This document shows, in pieces, positions 33,187 to 41,383 of a stretch of 46,673 bases of DNA (position 1 is its first letter; every line of letters starts with the position of its first letter). The DNA is from Candidatus Sericytochromatia bacterium. GTDB lineage: Bacteria > Cyanobacteriota > Sericytochromatia > UBA7694. The notes below the pieces were generated by a model. It did no database searches and was not told where the DNA came from. It saw only the letters and a list, made by a program, of their open reading frames with translations. A program made the position numbers and the translations under genes. The stretch lies in NCBI GenBank assembly GCA_018780035.1, contig JADMKE010000049.1, positions 1-46,673 on the forward strand, given 5' to 3'.

Positions 33187-34245
33187 TCAGATGTGTTTGT
33201 CGAAGTTCACTGTCGGGTTAAAAAAGCCTTCGGACTGCAAAGCCTCTTGCCCTGTTGGCAATTCTAGTTTTTCAAGGGTGTCGCGCACCATCAAAAAATC
33301 GCCTGTGAGTTTTTTAAAACCCGTGGCCTGAATCGCGTCCTGCTTGGCCCGCTGGCACTCATAACAGCCAATCAAAACGGGATTAAGTGAAACCGTGGCC
33401 AATTGATGCAGCGCATATTTCAGCAAGGGCTCAGCCAAATGACCATGGCCGGGATGCACCGTCATCTGAATCACATGGGGCAGGGAACGCAATTGGGCAA
33501 AGAGGTCCAGAGAGGCCACCAGACGTTTGCGCGAATCTTCCACCACCAAATGCAGGGCCTGTGAGCGCTTGAGCGATTTTTTGAGCCATTCAGCCCCCTG
33601 TTGCATCGGTGTCAACGCGACATCCTGTTCACTGCGGTCTTCGACCACACGGATATAAGGTGGAATGGCATCTTGATACAGTTCCCAAATCGGGGACGTA
33701 TCTCCGGCCTGACGCTCGCGCAGCCCCTCGGGCGCAACCAGCTCTTCGGGGTCTTTGAATTTGGCCAATTTTTTAGCCGAGAGTTTGGAATAGGTCAAGG
33801 TCGAATAGCGGCGAAAACCCAATTTTTCGTAGAGTTTGATCGCCGGGGCATTGGCCACATCGACCTCCAGGGTAAAGCGCAGGGCTCCCCGTTCACGGTA
33901 ATAATCAAACACGCCATTGAGAATGCCCTGGGCCAGGCCTTTGCCGCGAAAATCGGGGTGCACAGCAATATTATCGATATGCCAGCGTGTCCGATTTTGG
34001 TTGCGGGGTGAGACCTGGGCCATGGCGGCAATTTTATCCCCGTCTTCCAGCACGTGTACGGTAAACACGTGCTGGTAAGGATTGGGAAACAGCGAAAGCA
34101 CTTTGACAAAGGGATACAAAGACTCAATCTTTTCAATCCGGTGAACAATATTCACCTCGCGGCGCTGATACTCCTCGGTAAAAGCCAACTCAAAGATCTG
34201 CTTGATACCCGCAAAATCTCGCTTGCGGGCGGGCCGGACCTTCAT
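33187..34245 (-). CDS. GNAT-family acetyltransferase, two tandem domains
   Basis: 352 residues. First GNAT domain about 1-160 with a good motif A (AVHPDFRGKGLAQGIL), acceptor-side ANAPAIKLYEKLGF; the second half (about 175-330) shows a weaker GNAT-like pattern (IQMTVHPGHGHLAEPLLKYAL, CYECQRAKQDAIQATGF). It transfers acetyl from acetyl-CoA to an unknown amine. ATG overlaps the CofE-like gene stop (ATGA), so the two are translationally coupled. Such coupling hints at one pathway but the substrate cannot be read. Confidence 0.88.
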   Translation of the reverse strand: MKVRPARKRDFAGIKQIFELAFTEEYQRREVNIVHRIEKIESLYPFVKVLSLFPNPYQHVFTVHVLEDGDKIAAMAQVSPRNQNRTRWHIDNIAVHPDFRGKGLAQGILNGVFDYYRERGALRFTLEVDVANAPAIKLYEKLGFRRYSTLTYSKLSAKKLAKFKDPEELVAPEGLRERQAGDTSPIWELYQDAIPPYIRVVEDRSEQDVALTPMQQGAEWLKKSLKRSQALHLVVEDSRKRLVASLDLFAQLRSLPHVIQMTVHPGHGHLAEPLLKYALHQLATVSLNPVLIGCYECQRAKQDAIQATGFKKLTGDFLMVRDTLEKLELPTGQEALQSEGFFNPTVNFDKHI

Positions 34246-35444
34246 GTCGCGCTTTCGACCTTGGCCACTTTGGCAGAGCGCACGATCACGATTGGGGTTT
34301 GCTCGGCAGAATTGCCATGGGGGTTGCTGAGCAAACTGCTCATCAATTGTTTGATGTCGATATTCTTGGTGGCAGCGACGATCGCGGCCCTGCGAATATT
34401 GTTGACGTCGGCAATGGCGGCTTCGAGACCTGTGCGGGCTTTGACTTCGTTGACCACCGACTGGGCGTGGGCCGGGCCCAAGACAATGTATTTGTCGTAA
34501 GGCGGCATGGTGCCTGTCAGATCGTCGATCAGCTCAGAGGGCATCCCTGCAATGCGGTAGAGCCAGCCATGTTTGCGAAAGGCCACTTTCATAAAGCCGC
34601 CTACAGCCACACCTGCCAGCATTTTGGGCAGGCCGACCTCATTGATCGCGCTCTGCATGCCATAAGCCGAAGAGAGGCTGCCGACATTGGGCACCAAAAA
34701 GCACAGGCGGCTGGCCCAAAAACCAGGCCGGATATGTTCATCGGGAATCAGGTAACGGCGCTGGGTGATTGCCACCACACTCTCAGCCATCACCACCACA
34801 TCGCCGGACTGGGCCAGGGGAGCTGCGTATTTGGCGATGACTTCGGCCATATTGTCGGCATCGGTGAGGATATGGGTTTTGACGGGAATCAGGGTGACGT
34901 CGCCTTCAGAAATCGCATCAGGAGAGGCGGAGACATCCTGTTCAGGAATCAGCACAATCTCTTCGTGACGGGCAAGCTTGCTGCGGCGGCTGTAGGTGAT
35001 ATAATCGAGGTCAATCACAATCGCGTGTAAGTCTTTGAGCTTTTCCAGATCACCTGTACATTCAATTGCCAGCTCAAATTCCAATGTGGTTTGGGGCGTG
35101 AGAATATACGCGGGCCAATAGCCATCTTCGCGGGTCTCTTTGTGCCAGGGACGAATCGTGGCGGTGACTTTAATTGCATCCGGATCAGGCAGCGCCCCTT
35201 TGCCCAAAAGGCGCACACGGGGCTGCACATCAACGACGGTGCACTCGTATTTGCGGCTGAAATTGCGAATCGGAATATTGGTGCGGTAAATCCGTTTGTC
35301 GGCGGCATAATTGTGAATCCGCCAGGGGTGGCGGTGTGCAGGCAACATCAGACAGGGTTTGTTTTCACGGCTGCGGTACCAGAGTTCGAAAACACCCAAA
35401 GCGCCACCCAGACCCAGCGCAGCACCCAAAAAAGCTTTTCTCAT
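34242..35444 (-). CDS. CofE-like F420-0:gamma-glutamyl-ligase homologue
   Basis: 400 residues. N-terminal membrane segment about 4-23, then a region of about 130 residues, then the CofE-like fold (LIPVKTHILTDADNMAEVIAKYAAPLAQSGDVVVMAESVVAITQ, about 182-225; GPAHAQSVVNEVKARTGLEAAIADVNN near 325-352). In archaea and actinobacteria CofE adds glutamates to coenzyme F420, but related proteins occur in cyanobacteria that lack F420, where the function is unknown. The membrane anchor and lack of other cof genes here argue for such a different role. AAGGAAG precedes the ATG. Coupled by a 4-bp overlap to a double-GNAT gene. Confidence 0.8.
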   Translation of the reverse strand: MRKAFLGAALGLGGALGVFELWYRSRENKPCLMLPAHRHPWRIHNYAADKRIYRTNIPIRNFSRKYECTVVDVQPRVRLLGKGALPDPDAIKVTATIRPWHKETREDGYWPAYILTPQTTLEFELAIECTGDLEKLKDLHAIVIDLDYITYSRRSKLARHEEIVLIPEQDVSASPDAISEGDVTLIPVKTHILTDADNMAEVIAKYAAPLAQSGDVVVMAESVVAITQRRYLIPDEHIRPGFWASRLCFLVPNVGSLSSAYGMQSAINEVGLPKMLAGVAVGGFMKVAFRKHGWLYRIAGMPSELIDDLTGTMPPYDKYIVLGPAHAQSVVNEVKARTGLEAAIADVNNIRRAAIVAATKNIDIKQLMSSLLSNPHGNSAEQTPIVIVRSAKVAKVESAT

Positions 35445-35840
35445 AAGATTCTTCCTTGTTTAAACAATTCAGCCCGGAATCTGCATCATGCAAAAGTGAG
35501 AGGGTACAGTCCAACGGGATTCCGATCTCCTTCATTATAACGCTATGTGTGGCGCTTAGACAGGGTGCAAAAGGGGAGTGTGGTGCTGGTTTGGAAAAGA
35601 AGAGATCTGATGACTAACCCTGTTTATGAAAATGATGCCGGAAAGGATATTGAGTGACAGAAAGCGGTCAGTAGCTCCAGTTGGCACAAGCCCATGAAGT
35701 TCAGGTGCTTGCGCCAACCGGAGCCACGTACCTGCTCTCAAACCATCAAAGCAAACAGCCCTGAAAAAGCCTATCCCGCTGCAGAAACACAGCAAAATGA
35801 GGTATTCTGAAGTCTAGTTTTGGCACAGAGGTAAAGTCCC
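35445..35840. other. Intergenic region between the CofE-like gene and thrS
   Basis: 396 bp holding the divergent start regions and a long palindrome (35671-35727). A 79-codon minus-strand frame (35556-35795) is present but has no ribosome site or family resemblance. I see no T-box hallmark and no tRNA. Confidence 0.6.
35671..35727 (-). repeat. 57-nt palindrome able to fold as a minus-strand RNA hairpin
   Basis: Arms 35671-35691 and 35707-35727 match over 21 bp with three mismatches (plus-strand left A against right C at arm positions 3, 9 and 16). In minus-strand RNA all three become G-U pairs, giving a full 21-bp stem; in plus-strand RNA they are A-C clashes. The 15-nt centre is itself palindromic (CC-A-TGAA-G-TTCA-GG). 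It could be the leader of the CofE-like gene, a small RNA, or an element remnant. Confidence 0.55.
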
Positions 35841-37598
35841 ATGGATGAAAATCAAATCGATCGCGAAGATCCCCAATATCAATTGCACTGTATCCGTCAC
35901 TCAGCGGCACATATCATGGCCCACGCGGTTCAGGACCTCTTTCCTGAATCCCAATTTGCCATCGGCCCCGTGATCAAAGACGGCTTTTATTATGATATGG
36001 ACCTGCCCCGTGCCCTGACCACAGAGGATCTCGAAGCGATTGAAAAACGCATGAAAGAGATCATCAAGGCAAACAACCCCTTCATGCATGAAGAATGGGA
36101 AAAAGACCAGGCCCGCACGTGGTTTGGCGAAAACAAGCAGACCTTTAAACAGGAAATCATCGACGGCATTGGCGACGAAAAAGTCTCGATCTACAAAGAG
36201 GGCGACTTTACCGATCTCTGCGCCGGTCCCCACGTGCGTTATACCAAACAGTGCAAACACTTCAAATTGCTCAAGGTCTCAGGTGCCTATTGGCGCGGCG
36301 ACGAGAAAAACCCGATGCTGCAGCGCATTTATGGCACGGCCTGGCAAACCAAAGAAGAGCTCGACAAATACCTCTTCCAGCTCGAAGAAGCCGCCAAACG
36401 CGACCACCGCAAGCTGGGCAAAGAGCTAGATTTGGTCATGTTCCATGAATATGCCCCCGGAGCCCCTTTCTGGTTGCCCAAAGGCCAGACGATCTTCCGG
36501 ATTCTCTCCGACAAAATGCGCAACTACAATCTGCGCAACGGCTATGTCGAAGTTGGCACCCCCCAAATGTTCCGCAAGGATCTCTGGCAAACCAGCGGCC
36601 ACTGGGACCATTACCGCGAAAACATGTTCATCTTTGACGACGAAGACACGCAGATTGGCCTCAAAGCGATGAACTGCCCCAGCCACATGCTGATCTTCAA
36701 AAACGAGCACCACTCCTACCGCGATCTGCCCATGCGCATTCACGATCAAGGCGTCTTGCACCGCAACGAAAAATCTGGGGCCCTCTCAGGTCTGACCCGC
36801 GTGCGCAAATTCTGCCAAGATGACGCTCACCTCTTTGTCACGCCTGAGCAGGTCGAACCCGAATTGCGCACCCTGCTGGCAATGGCCAAAAACACCTACG
36901 AAGTCTTTGGCATGAAATTCAGCAAGGTCTATCTCTCCACCCGCCCCGATGACTATATGGGCGAGCTGGAAATGTGGAACCAGGCCGAAGCCAGCCTGAC
37001 CAAGGTGATTGAAGAAGCGGGGCTGAATTACCAAATCAACGCCGGAGATGGGGCTTTTTATGGCCCCAAAATCGACTTTATTATCGAAGACGCCCTGGGC
37101 CGGGAATGGCAAACGGCTACGGTTCAGCTCGATTTTCAATTGCCGCTGCGCTTTGAGCTCAAATACATCGCCCAAGACAACAGCGCCAAAACCCCGATTG
37201 TGATTCACAGAGCAATCTATGGCAGTTTGGAACGCTTTATGGGTGTCTTGATTGAACATTATGCAGGTGCTTTCCCGACTTGGTTGGCCCCCGTGCAATG
37301 CCATGTGATCAATTTGGGGGAAGGGCAGATCGACTACGCAACCTCCGTTCACAAAGCCCTGCTCAAAGCGGGCTTACGCTCCCATTTGGATCTGCGCAAC
37401 GAGAGCGTGAATTACAAGATCCGCGAAGCCCAATTGCAAAAGATCCCGTATATGTTGGTGGTGGGCGACCGCGAAATGGAAGCAGGGACCGTCTCTGTAA
37501 GGGCTCTGCGCGAAGGCAACCAGGGTTCGGTCCCGATTGCCGAATTCATTGAGCGGATTGTCAGCGAAGCCGACGTGGACTTTGCGGATCCAACCTAA
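35841..37598 (+). CDS. thrS: Threonyl-tRNA synthetase lacking the TGS domain
   Basis: 585 residues, shorter than the ~640 typical of E. coli ThrRS. The protein begins directly at the editing domain: metal and catalytic motif HSAAH (His20, His24) and CAGPH (Cys127, His131), then GAYWRGDEKNP. Catalytic core with NCPSHM (zinc Cys), class II motif 2 LHRNEKSGALSGLTRVR and motif 3 HRAIYGSLERFMGVLIEH, then the anticodon-binding domain (RSHLDLRNESVNYKIREAQLQKIPY). An in-frame TAA three codons before the ATG proves the N-terminal TGS domain is truly absent. GAGGT lies before the ATG. It charges tRNA-Thr and edits mis-charged Ser. Confidence 0.98.
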   Translation: MDENQIDREDPQYQLHCIRHSAAHIMAHAVQDLFPESQFAIGPVIKDGFYYDMDLPRALTTEDLEAIEKRMKEIIKANNPFMHEEWEKDQARTWFGENKQTFKQEIIDGIGDEKVSIYKEGDFTDLCAGPHVRYTKQCKHFKLLKVSGAYWRGDEKNPMLQRIYGTAWQTKEELDKYLFQLEEAAKRDHRKLGKELDLVMFHEYAPGAPFWLPKGQTIFRILSDKMRNYNLRNGYVEVGTPQMFRKDLWQTSGHWDHYRENMFIFDDEDTQIGLKAMNCPSHMLIFKNEHHSYRDLPMRIHDQGVLHRNEKSGALSGLTRVRKFCQDDAHLFVTPEQVEPELRTLLAMAKNTYEVFGMKFSKVYLSTRPDDYMGELEMWNQAEASLTKVIEEAGLNYQINAGDGAFYGPKIDFIIEDALGREWQTATVQLDFQLPLRFELKYIAQDNSAKTPIVIHRAIYGSLERFMGVLIEHYAGAFPTWLAPVQCHVINLGEGQIDYATSVHKALLKAGLRSHLDLRNESVNYKIREAQLQKIPYMLVVGDREMEAGTVSVRALREGNQGSVPIAEFIERIVSEADVDFADPT

Positions 37599-37621
37599 AT
37601 GCCAAAGCGGGCATCATTAGG

Positions 37622-38149
37622 ATGAGTGAAAACCAAAACACCTGGGGCCTGGCCCCGGCCTTTAAGGGCCCCATGGTGACGGTCAGTTTGCTGTTTATCC
37701 TGATGCCGATTGTCTTGAACCTGATGATGTGGCCCCGTCTCTTGGCTTTGCCCCCCAGCTTAAATCGCTATCTGGCTTTGGGCCTGATGGCCCTGCCCCT
37801 GCTTTTTTCACTGGGTATGGCCTGGCTCTTGCGCGCCACCCTGGCAGAGACCCGTTTGTGTTTAAACAGCGACAGGCTGGAATACCACAGCCCGCTGCTA
37901 AGCCTCAAAGCCACTTGGCAACAAGCCGAAGCGCTGGTTCCCAGCGATCTGAGTGCCCAGCGCTGGAATTTGCAATTAAACAGCCCAGCAGAAGTGCTGA
38001 GATACCGGCTGCTCAAGCCCCCCGAAGCCGGGCGGCTGCAGATCCCGCTCTTTCCCTTTGCAGGCAACGAGATTGAGCCCCTGGAACAGGCCTTAAAACA
38101 ACACTGCCCGGGTTTGGTGCGTCTGACCGCCCCAAAGCCTGAGAGCTAA
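37622..38149 (+). CDS. Two-helix membrane protein of unknown function
   Basis: 175 residues. Membrane helices about 17-37 and 48-69, then a soluble beta-rich domain (ETRLCLNSDRLEYHSPLL, WNLQLNSPAEVLRYRLL) that resembles a small PH-like fold of bacterial membrane proteins, though this is a loose impression. It lies 23 bp after thrS in the same direction and ends 4 bp inside the convergent neighbour. Not recognised. Confidence 0.65.
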   Translation: MSENQNTWGLAPAFKGPMVTVSLLFILMPIVLNLMMWPRLLALPPSLNRYLALGLMALPLLFSLGMAWLLRATLAETRLCLNSDRLEYHSPLLSLKATWQQAEALVPSDLSAQRWNLQLNSPAEVLRYRLLKPPEAGRLQIPLFPFAGNEIEPLEQALKQHCPGLVRLTAPKPES

Positions 38150-39210
38150 CCCAAACGGGCTGTCACCAAAGCCAAATATTCTGCCGTCAGCGACATCCCT
38201 CCGACCTTTTGGTAGAGGGGGTTGTCTGGCTCAGAGGCCTTTTCGACTGCCTGTTGATGCAGCAAATTTGCTTTGAGACGCGCCAATTCCTGTGGATTCA
38301 ATTGTTTTACAGCAGCTTCAAACTGTTTCAACCATTGCTTGCTCTGTTCAAATCCCTGGGGAGACACAGCTGCGTAACGGTGTTCCTCACTCAATTGATA
38401 AGCCTGGGACAAAGCAGGACGGCTGCGTATGGCATTTAACTCTGCCTGTACAGCACCCAAAAATTCGGGAGTCAAAGACAAACTCCCTGTCTTTTGGGCC
38501 AAAGGATCCGCTGAGTTTTCCTGTTCTTCGCGGGCCTGTTCAGCCAGCAGTTTCTGTTTTAATTGATTTAGTTCAAGTGGCCCCAAACTGGTTAGATACT
38601 GCTTAAATTGAGCCACCCGTTGCTCTCCCTCTTTGTAACCCTGAGGCGAAACAGCAACGTGATTTTGTTCCAAAGCCACGGTTTGGGCCTTCTGAAAAGG
38701 GGCTGAAGCGGTTTGTTTATCCAAGGCCTTTTCCACAGCAGCCAAATAGGCCCCATTGAGAGACATGGCTCCGACACGCATTGTCAAAGGATCGGCATTT
38801 TCAAGCTCTTCTGCGGCCATTTGGCGCAGAAGCACCCCTTTGAGTTCCTCAAGTTCAGAAATCGAGAGCTGGGGCAAGAGAGATTCAAATTTTTGGATCC
38901 GCTTTTCTCCTTCTTCAGCCCCCCAAGGAGAGACGCCCACATAATTTTGATGTTTGATCATATTCAATGCTTCTTGTTGAGTGGGGCTGGTCGCTGTATC
39001 TACAAAGCTCAGAGAAGCAGGGGATTGAAGTGCCTGTTCTCGTTTCTGGACTTGAAGTTGATCTTTGGGATTGACTGTTGTTTCCGTTTTTGCAACAGGG
39101 CTTGGTTCAGAAGAAGTCCCTACATGAGGGTGAACCAGGCGATTGACGCGCTGCAAGGTCTCTGTCCTGGCTTGTAGTGGATCTTGCCCACCCGCGGCAT
39201 GAATGGTCAT
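38146..39210 (-). CDS. Protein of three tandem ~84-residue repeats
   Basis: 354 residues, no signal peptide or membrane segment. After a disordered N-terminus (1-80) it holds three repeats at about 81-163, 175-258 and 270-353. Each has the pattern: short helix, (V/A)-x-VSP-(W/Q)-G, helix, L-x-x-LK-x-x-LL, E-rich turn, (N/D)PL-x-x-(K/R)-(V/T)-G-(A/S/G)-(M/L)-SL-(N/T)-x-(A/E)-(Y/F)-L. The repeats are only moderately alike, so the duplication is old. AAGGGAG precedes the ATG. It follows the CheY-like gene by 37 bp on the same strand, suggesting a shared task. I know no family with this unit. Confidence 0.8.
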   Translation of the reverse strand: MTIHAAGGQDPLQARTETLQRVNRLVHPHVGTSSEPSPVAKTETTVNPKDQLQVQKREQALQSPASLSFVDTATSPTQQEALNMIKHQNYVGVSPWGAEEGEKRIQKFESLLPQLSISELEELKGVLLRQMAAEELENADPLTMRVGAMSLNGAYLAAVEKALDKQTASAPFQKAQTVALEQNHVAVSPQGYKEGEQRVAQFKQYLTSLGPLELNQLKQKLLAEQAREEQENSADPLAQKTGSLSLTPEFLGAVQAELNAIRSRPALSQAYQLSEEHRYAAVSPQGFEQSKQWLKQFEAAVKQLNPQELARLKANLLHQQAVEKASEPDNPLYQKVGGMSLTAEYLALVTARLG

Positions 39211-39247
39211 AAAAGTCTCCCTTCTGATTTAAAATAAGGACATCATC

Positions 39248-39634
39248 TCAATCCATGACCCGATTTAAGGCGGCGATCAAGGTCTCAGCCGTAAAAGGCT
39301 TAATCACATATTCTTTCACGCCCGAATCCAAGGCTTCCATGACCTTATCGATGGTGCCTTCTGTGGTAATCATGACTACTGGAACAGCCTCTTCGTCAGT
39401 ACGGTCCCACGATTTCTCACGTTCACGCAATTGCTGTACAAATTGCAATCCGCTGATACCGGGCATATTCCAATCGCTGATCACGACATCAATGCTGGTG
39501 TCAAAGAGGGCCAACCCCTCTTCGCCACTGGGAGCTTCAAGCACCTCTGCAGCCTCATAAGCAGGTGTGGCCTGAAGATGTTTGGTCACAATGCGACGGG
39601 CAACTCTGGAATCGTCGACAACGAGGACTTTCAA
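39248..39634 (-). CDS. Stand-alone CheY-like response regulator
   Basis: 128 residues, a single receiver: Asp7-Asp8 (VVDDSR), phospho-acceptor Asp54 (VVISDWNMPG), Thr90 (VVMITTEG), Lys112 (YVIKPF). No output domain. It starts at TTG 39634 with GAGGG before it; the N-terminus MKVLVVDDSR is exactly where a receiver begins, so TTG is a real start. Phosphate donor is unknown; no CheA is in the window, but the protein at 3373-7521 carries a P2-like CheY-docking domain. Co-directional with the three-repeat gene. Confidence 0.96.
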   Translation of the reverse strand: MKVLVVDDSRVARRIVTKHLQATPAYEAAEVLEAPSGEEGLALFDTSIDVVISDWNMPGISGLQFVQQLREREKSWDRTDEEAVPVVMITTEGTIDKVMEALDSGVKEYVIKPFTAETLIAALNRVMD

Positions 39635-39806
39635 GTGAACGAACCCTCTTTTCTGAATTACTTACACAGTATTCAGTACATCTAATCACATCCCTGGTTC
39701 TGAGTAAAGAGTGGGAATAGAGAAGAAAATTAGAAGAGAAATCTTTTGAAGGAGGTTGAGAAAAAAGCATTACAGCAAGATAAGCTGCGAAGTCCGCTTG
39801 TTCTTG

Positions 39807-40412
39807 CTAAAAGTTGTATTTGGGCAGGCCAATTGCAGCATTGACCCAGGCAGAAACCATGCCCTGATTGGGGGCTTCCATCATCAGGCCACGGGCGGCG
39901 GCAGCGCCAGCCAAACGTTGAGCCAAGACAGCTTGGTCAGCGGGATTGGTATAGAGGGTTAAATTTTGAACATTCCAAAGACCGACATCTTGCATCATGC
40001 GGGTCTGATTAGGACTGGCGCCTGTGCGCATCAGATCAGCAGAGCTGATCCAGCCAAAAACATTTTGTTTGATCTGGGTCTGTTGAGCAGAGGAGGTAAA
40101 CATCGGCACACTGCCCGAGAGCACATTGACGAAAAAGCGACCCACCACCCCCAAACCAGCACCCACTTTGAGCAGGCGATCAGGCGTATTGATTAAAAAG
40201 GCACTCAAACGACTGGCTGCAGCTGAATCGCCCACAATCGAGCTAATGCCACCTTGGGCGGCCATGCTCATCGGGGAATAATCACTGCCACCGGTATACG
40301 AATCCGCCAAATAGGGATTCACGCCGGAAGAGGGCGTCTGTGCGACAGAAGCAGAACGCTGCACAGGGGCATAACCGTAGTAGGAGGAAGAACCACCAAC
40401 TGCCTGTACCAT
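39807..40412 (-). CDS. Protein of unknown function, Gly/Ser-rich N-terminus
   Basis: 201 residues. The first 60 are low-complexity (GGSSSYYGYAP, SGVNPYLADSYTGGSDYSPMS). A hydrophobic segment about 77-100 (LLKVGAGLGVVGRFFVNVLSG) may be amphipathic or membrane-bound. The rest is helical (QNVFGWISSADLMRTGASPNQTRMMQDVGLW, AVLAQRLAGAAAARGLMMEAPN). AAGGAC precedes the ATG. Not recognised. Confidence 0.7.
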   Translation of the reverse strand: MVQAVGGSSSYYGYAPVQRSASVAQTPSSGVNPYLADSYTGGSDYSPMSMAAQGGISSIVGDSAAASRLSAFLINTPDRLLKVGAGLGVVGRFFVNVLSGSVPMFTSSAQQTQIKQNVFGWISSADLMRTGASPNQTRMMQDVGLWNVQNLTLYTNPADQAVLAQRLAGAAAARGLMMEAPNQGMVSAWVNAAIGLPKYNF

Positions 40413-40570
40413 TTTTTTCTGTCCTTTTTAATAAAAATTTATCTGTGCTTGAGCTTAACTTAATTTGATTATAGTCGAAAAAGCCGTGTTTCCTGCGCTC
40501 CCAAAGTTATCATGGCTTTAAGTTTAGTTAAAAAAAGATTAAAGAACAACTCTTCGATGGAACAAAACAA

Positions 40571-40598
40571 AAAAGCGGATCCGAGGGGATCCGCTTTT
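40571..40598. terminator. Bidirectional terminator
   Basis: AAAAGCGGATCC (40571-40582) pairs perfectly with GGATCCGCTTTT (40587-40598), loop GAGG. It follows the HD-GYP gene on the minus strand, where a T-run continues (TTTTTTGTTTTG), so it ends the signalling operon. Confidence 0.93.
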
Positions 40599-40616
40599 AA
40601 TCGTGTTTGATCGGGC

Positions 40617-41381
40617 TTAAATAACTTCGAGCGCCGTGATCTTTTCTTCTTGACCCGGCACGCCAAAGAGTTGGACAATCTGGGGATCGTAACGAATACC
40701 CGCATAGCGGTTGAGTTCATCGACAATTTGCTCAGGGCTCAAAGCCGAGCGATAGGGCCGATCTTGACTCATGGCACAGTAGGCGTCTACAATTGCCAAA
40801 ATCCGGGCAGGAATCGGGATCTGCTCACCGGCCAGGGCATCGGGATAACCGGTGCCATCCCAGCGCTCATGAGACCAGCGCACCCATTTGGCGGCCTTTT
40901 CATAATCAGGGCCCAGACGCTCCATAATAAAGCGGTAGCCGTGCAGGGGATGTTCTTCGAGCATGCGCCATTCATCGTGGCGCAGGGCCCGCTCCTCTTG
41001 GACAAAATCATAATTGTCCATTTCGCCAATGTCGTGCAAGAGCGCGGCAATCTTCAGGGATTCCAGATCGGAATCGCTCATTTCAAAGTGAGCGGCCACT
41101 TGCAAACAGAGATCGGCCATATACTCAGAGGTATAAGGCTCTTGCACCATTTCAAAGGCATCCGACTGGGCACTCAGAGCCAAAATATCGTCGAGACTGA
41201 ATTGGCCCGGCTTTTTCTTGAGCAGAGAGCCACCACTGCGGGATTGCCCTCCCCCCATTCGGGGCATGACAAACAGGGCCAGCGCATAAATAAAGAAAAT
41301 TGCGTACAGGGCAATAGAGGCAAACATCGTCAGGCTTTTTAAGCCCAGACTGACCCCCAATAAACTTTGAAGACTTTCCAT
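40617..41381 (-). CDS. Membrane-anchored HD-GYP-like protein
   Basis: 254 residues. Membrane helix about 16-39, then an HD-GYP-type domain: HD at His116-Asp117 (LLHDIGEM), His144 (EEHPLHGY), His171 (SHERWDGTGYP, with GYP at 178-180), Asp199 (AIVDAYCAM). The usual first ligand His is missing: the aligned place reads EPYTSEYMADL, so metal binding may be altered. The family hydrolyses cyclic-di-GMP or related signals. It is the last gene of an operon containing a diguanylate cyclase, so the pair could set c-di-GMP levels. It begins 2 bp after the LigA stop. Loss of activity or changed specificity cannot be decided. Confidence 0.85.
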   Translation of the reverse strand: MESLQSLLGVSLGLKSLTMFASIALYAIFFIYALALFVMPRMGGGQSRSGGSLLKKKPGQFSLDDILALSAQSDAFEMVQEPYTSEYMADLCLQVAAHFEMSDSDLESLKIAALLHDIGEMDNYDFVQEERALRHDEWRMLEEHPLHGYRFIMERLGPDYEKAAKWVRWSHERWDGTGYPDALAGEQIPIPARILAIVDAYCAMSQDRPYRSALSPEQIVDELNRYAGIRYDPQIVQLFGVPGQEEKITALEVI

Positions 41382-41383
41382 AA

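Noticed and set aside
35671..35727. T-box leader of thrS or integron attC site
   Set aside because: No T-box AGGGTGGNACCGCG-like motif is seen, and the core sites do not fit RYYYAAC / GTTRRRY in the right order.
35556..35795. 79-codon minus-strand frame in the thrS upstream gap
   Set aside because: No ribosome site, no family, and most of it covers the palindrome.
39756..39962. Plus-strand frame beginning beside GGAGG
   Set aside because: The frame starts within that GGAGG, has only a TTG start, and is antisense to an annotated gene.
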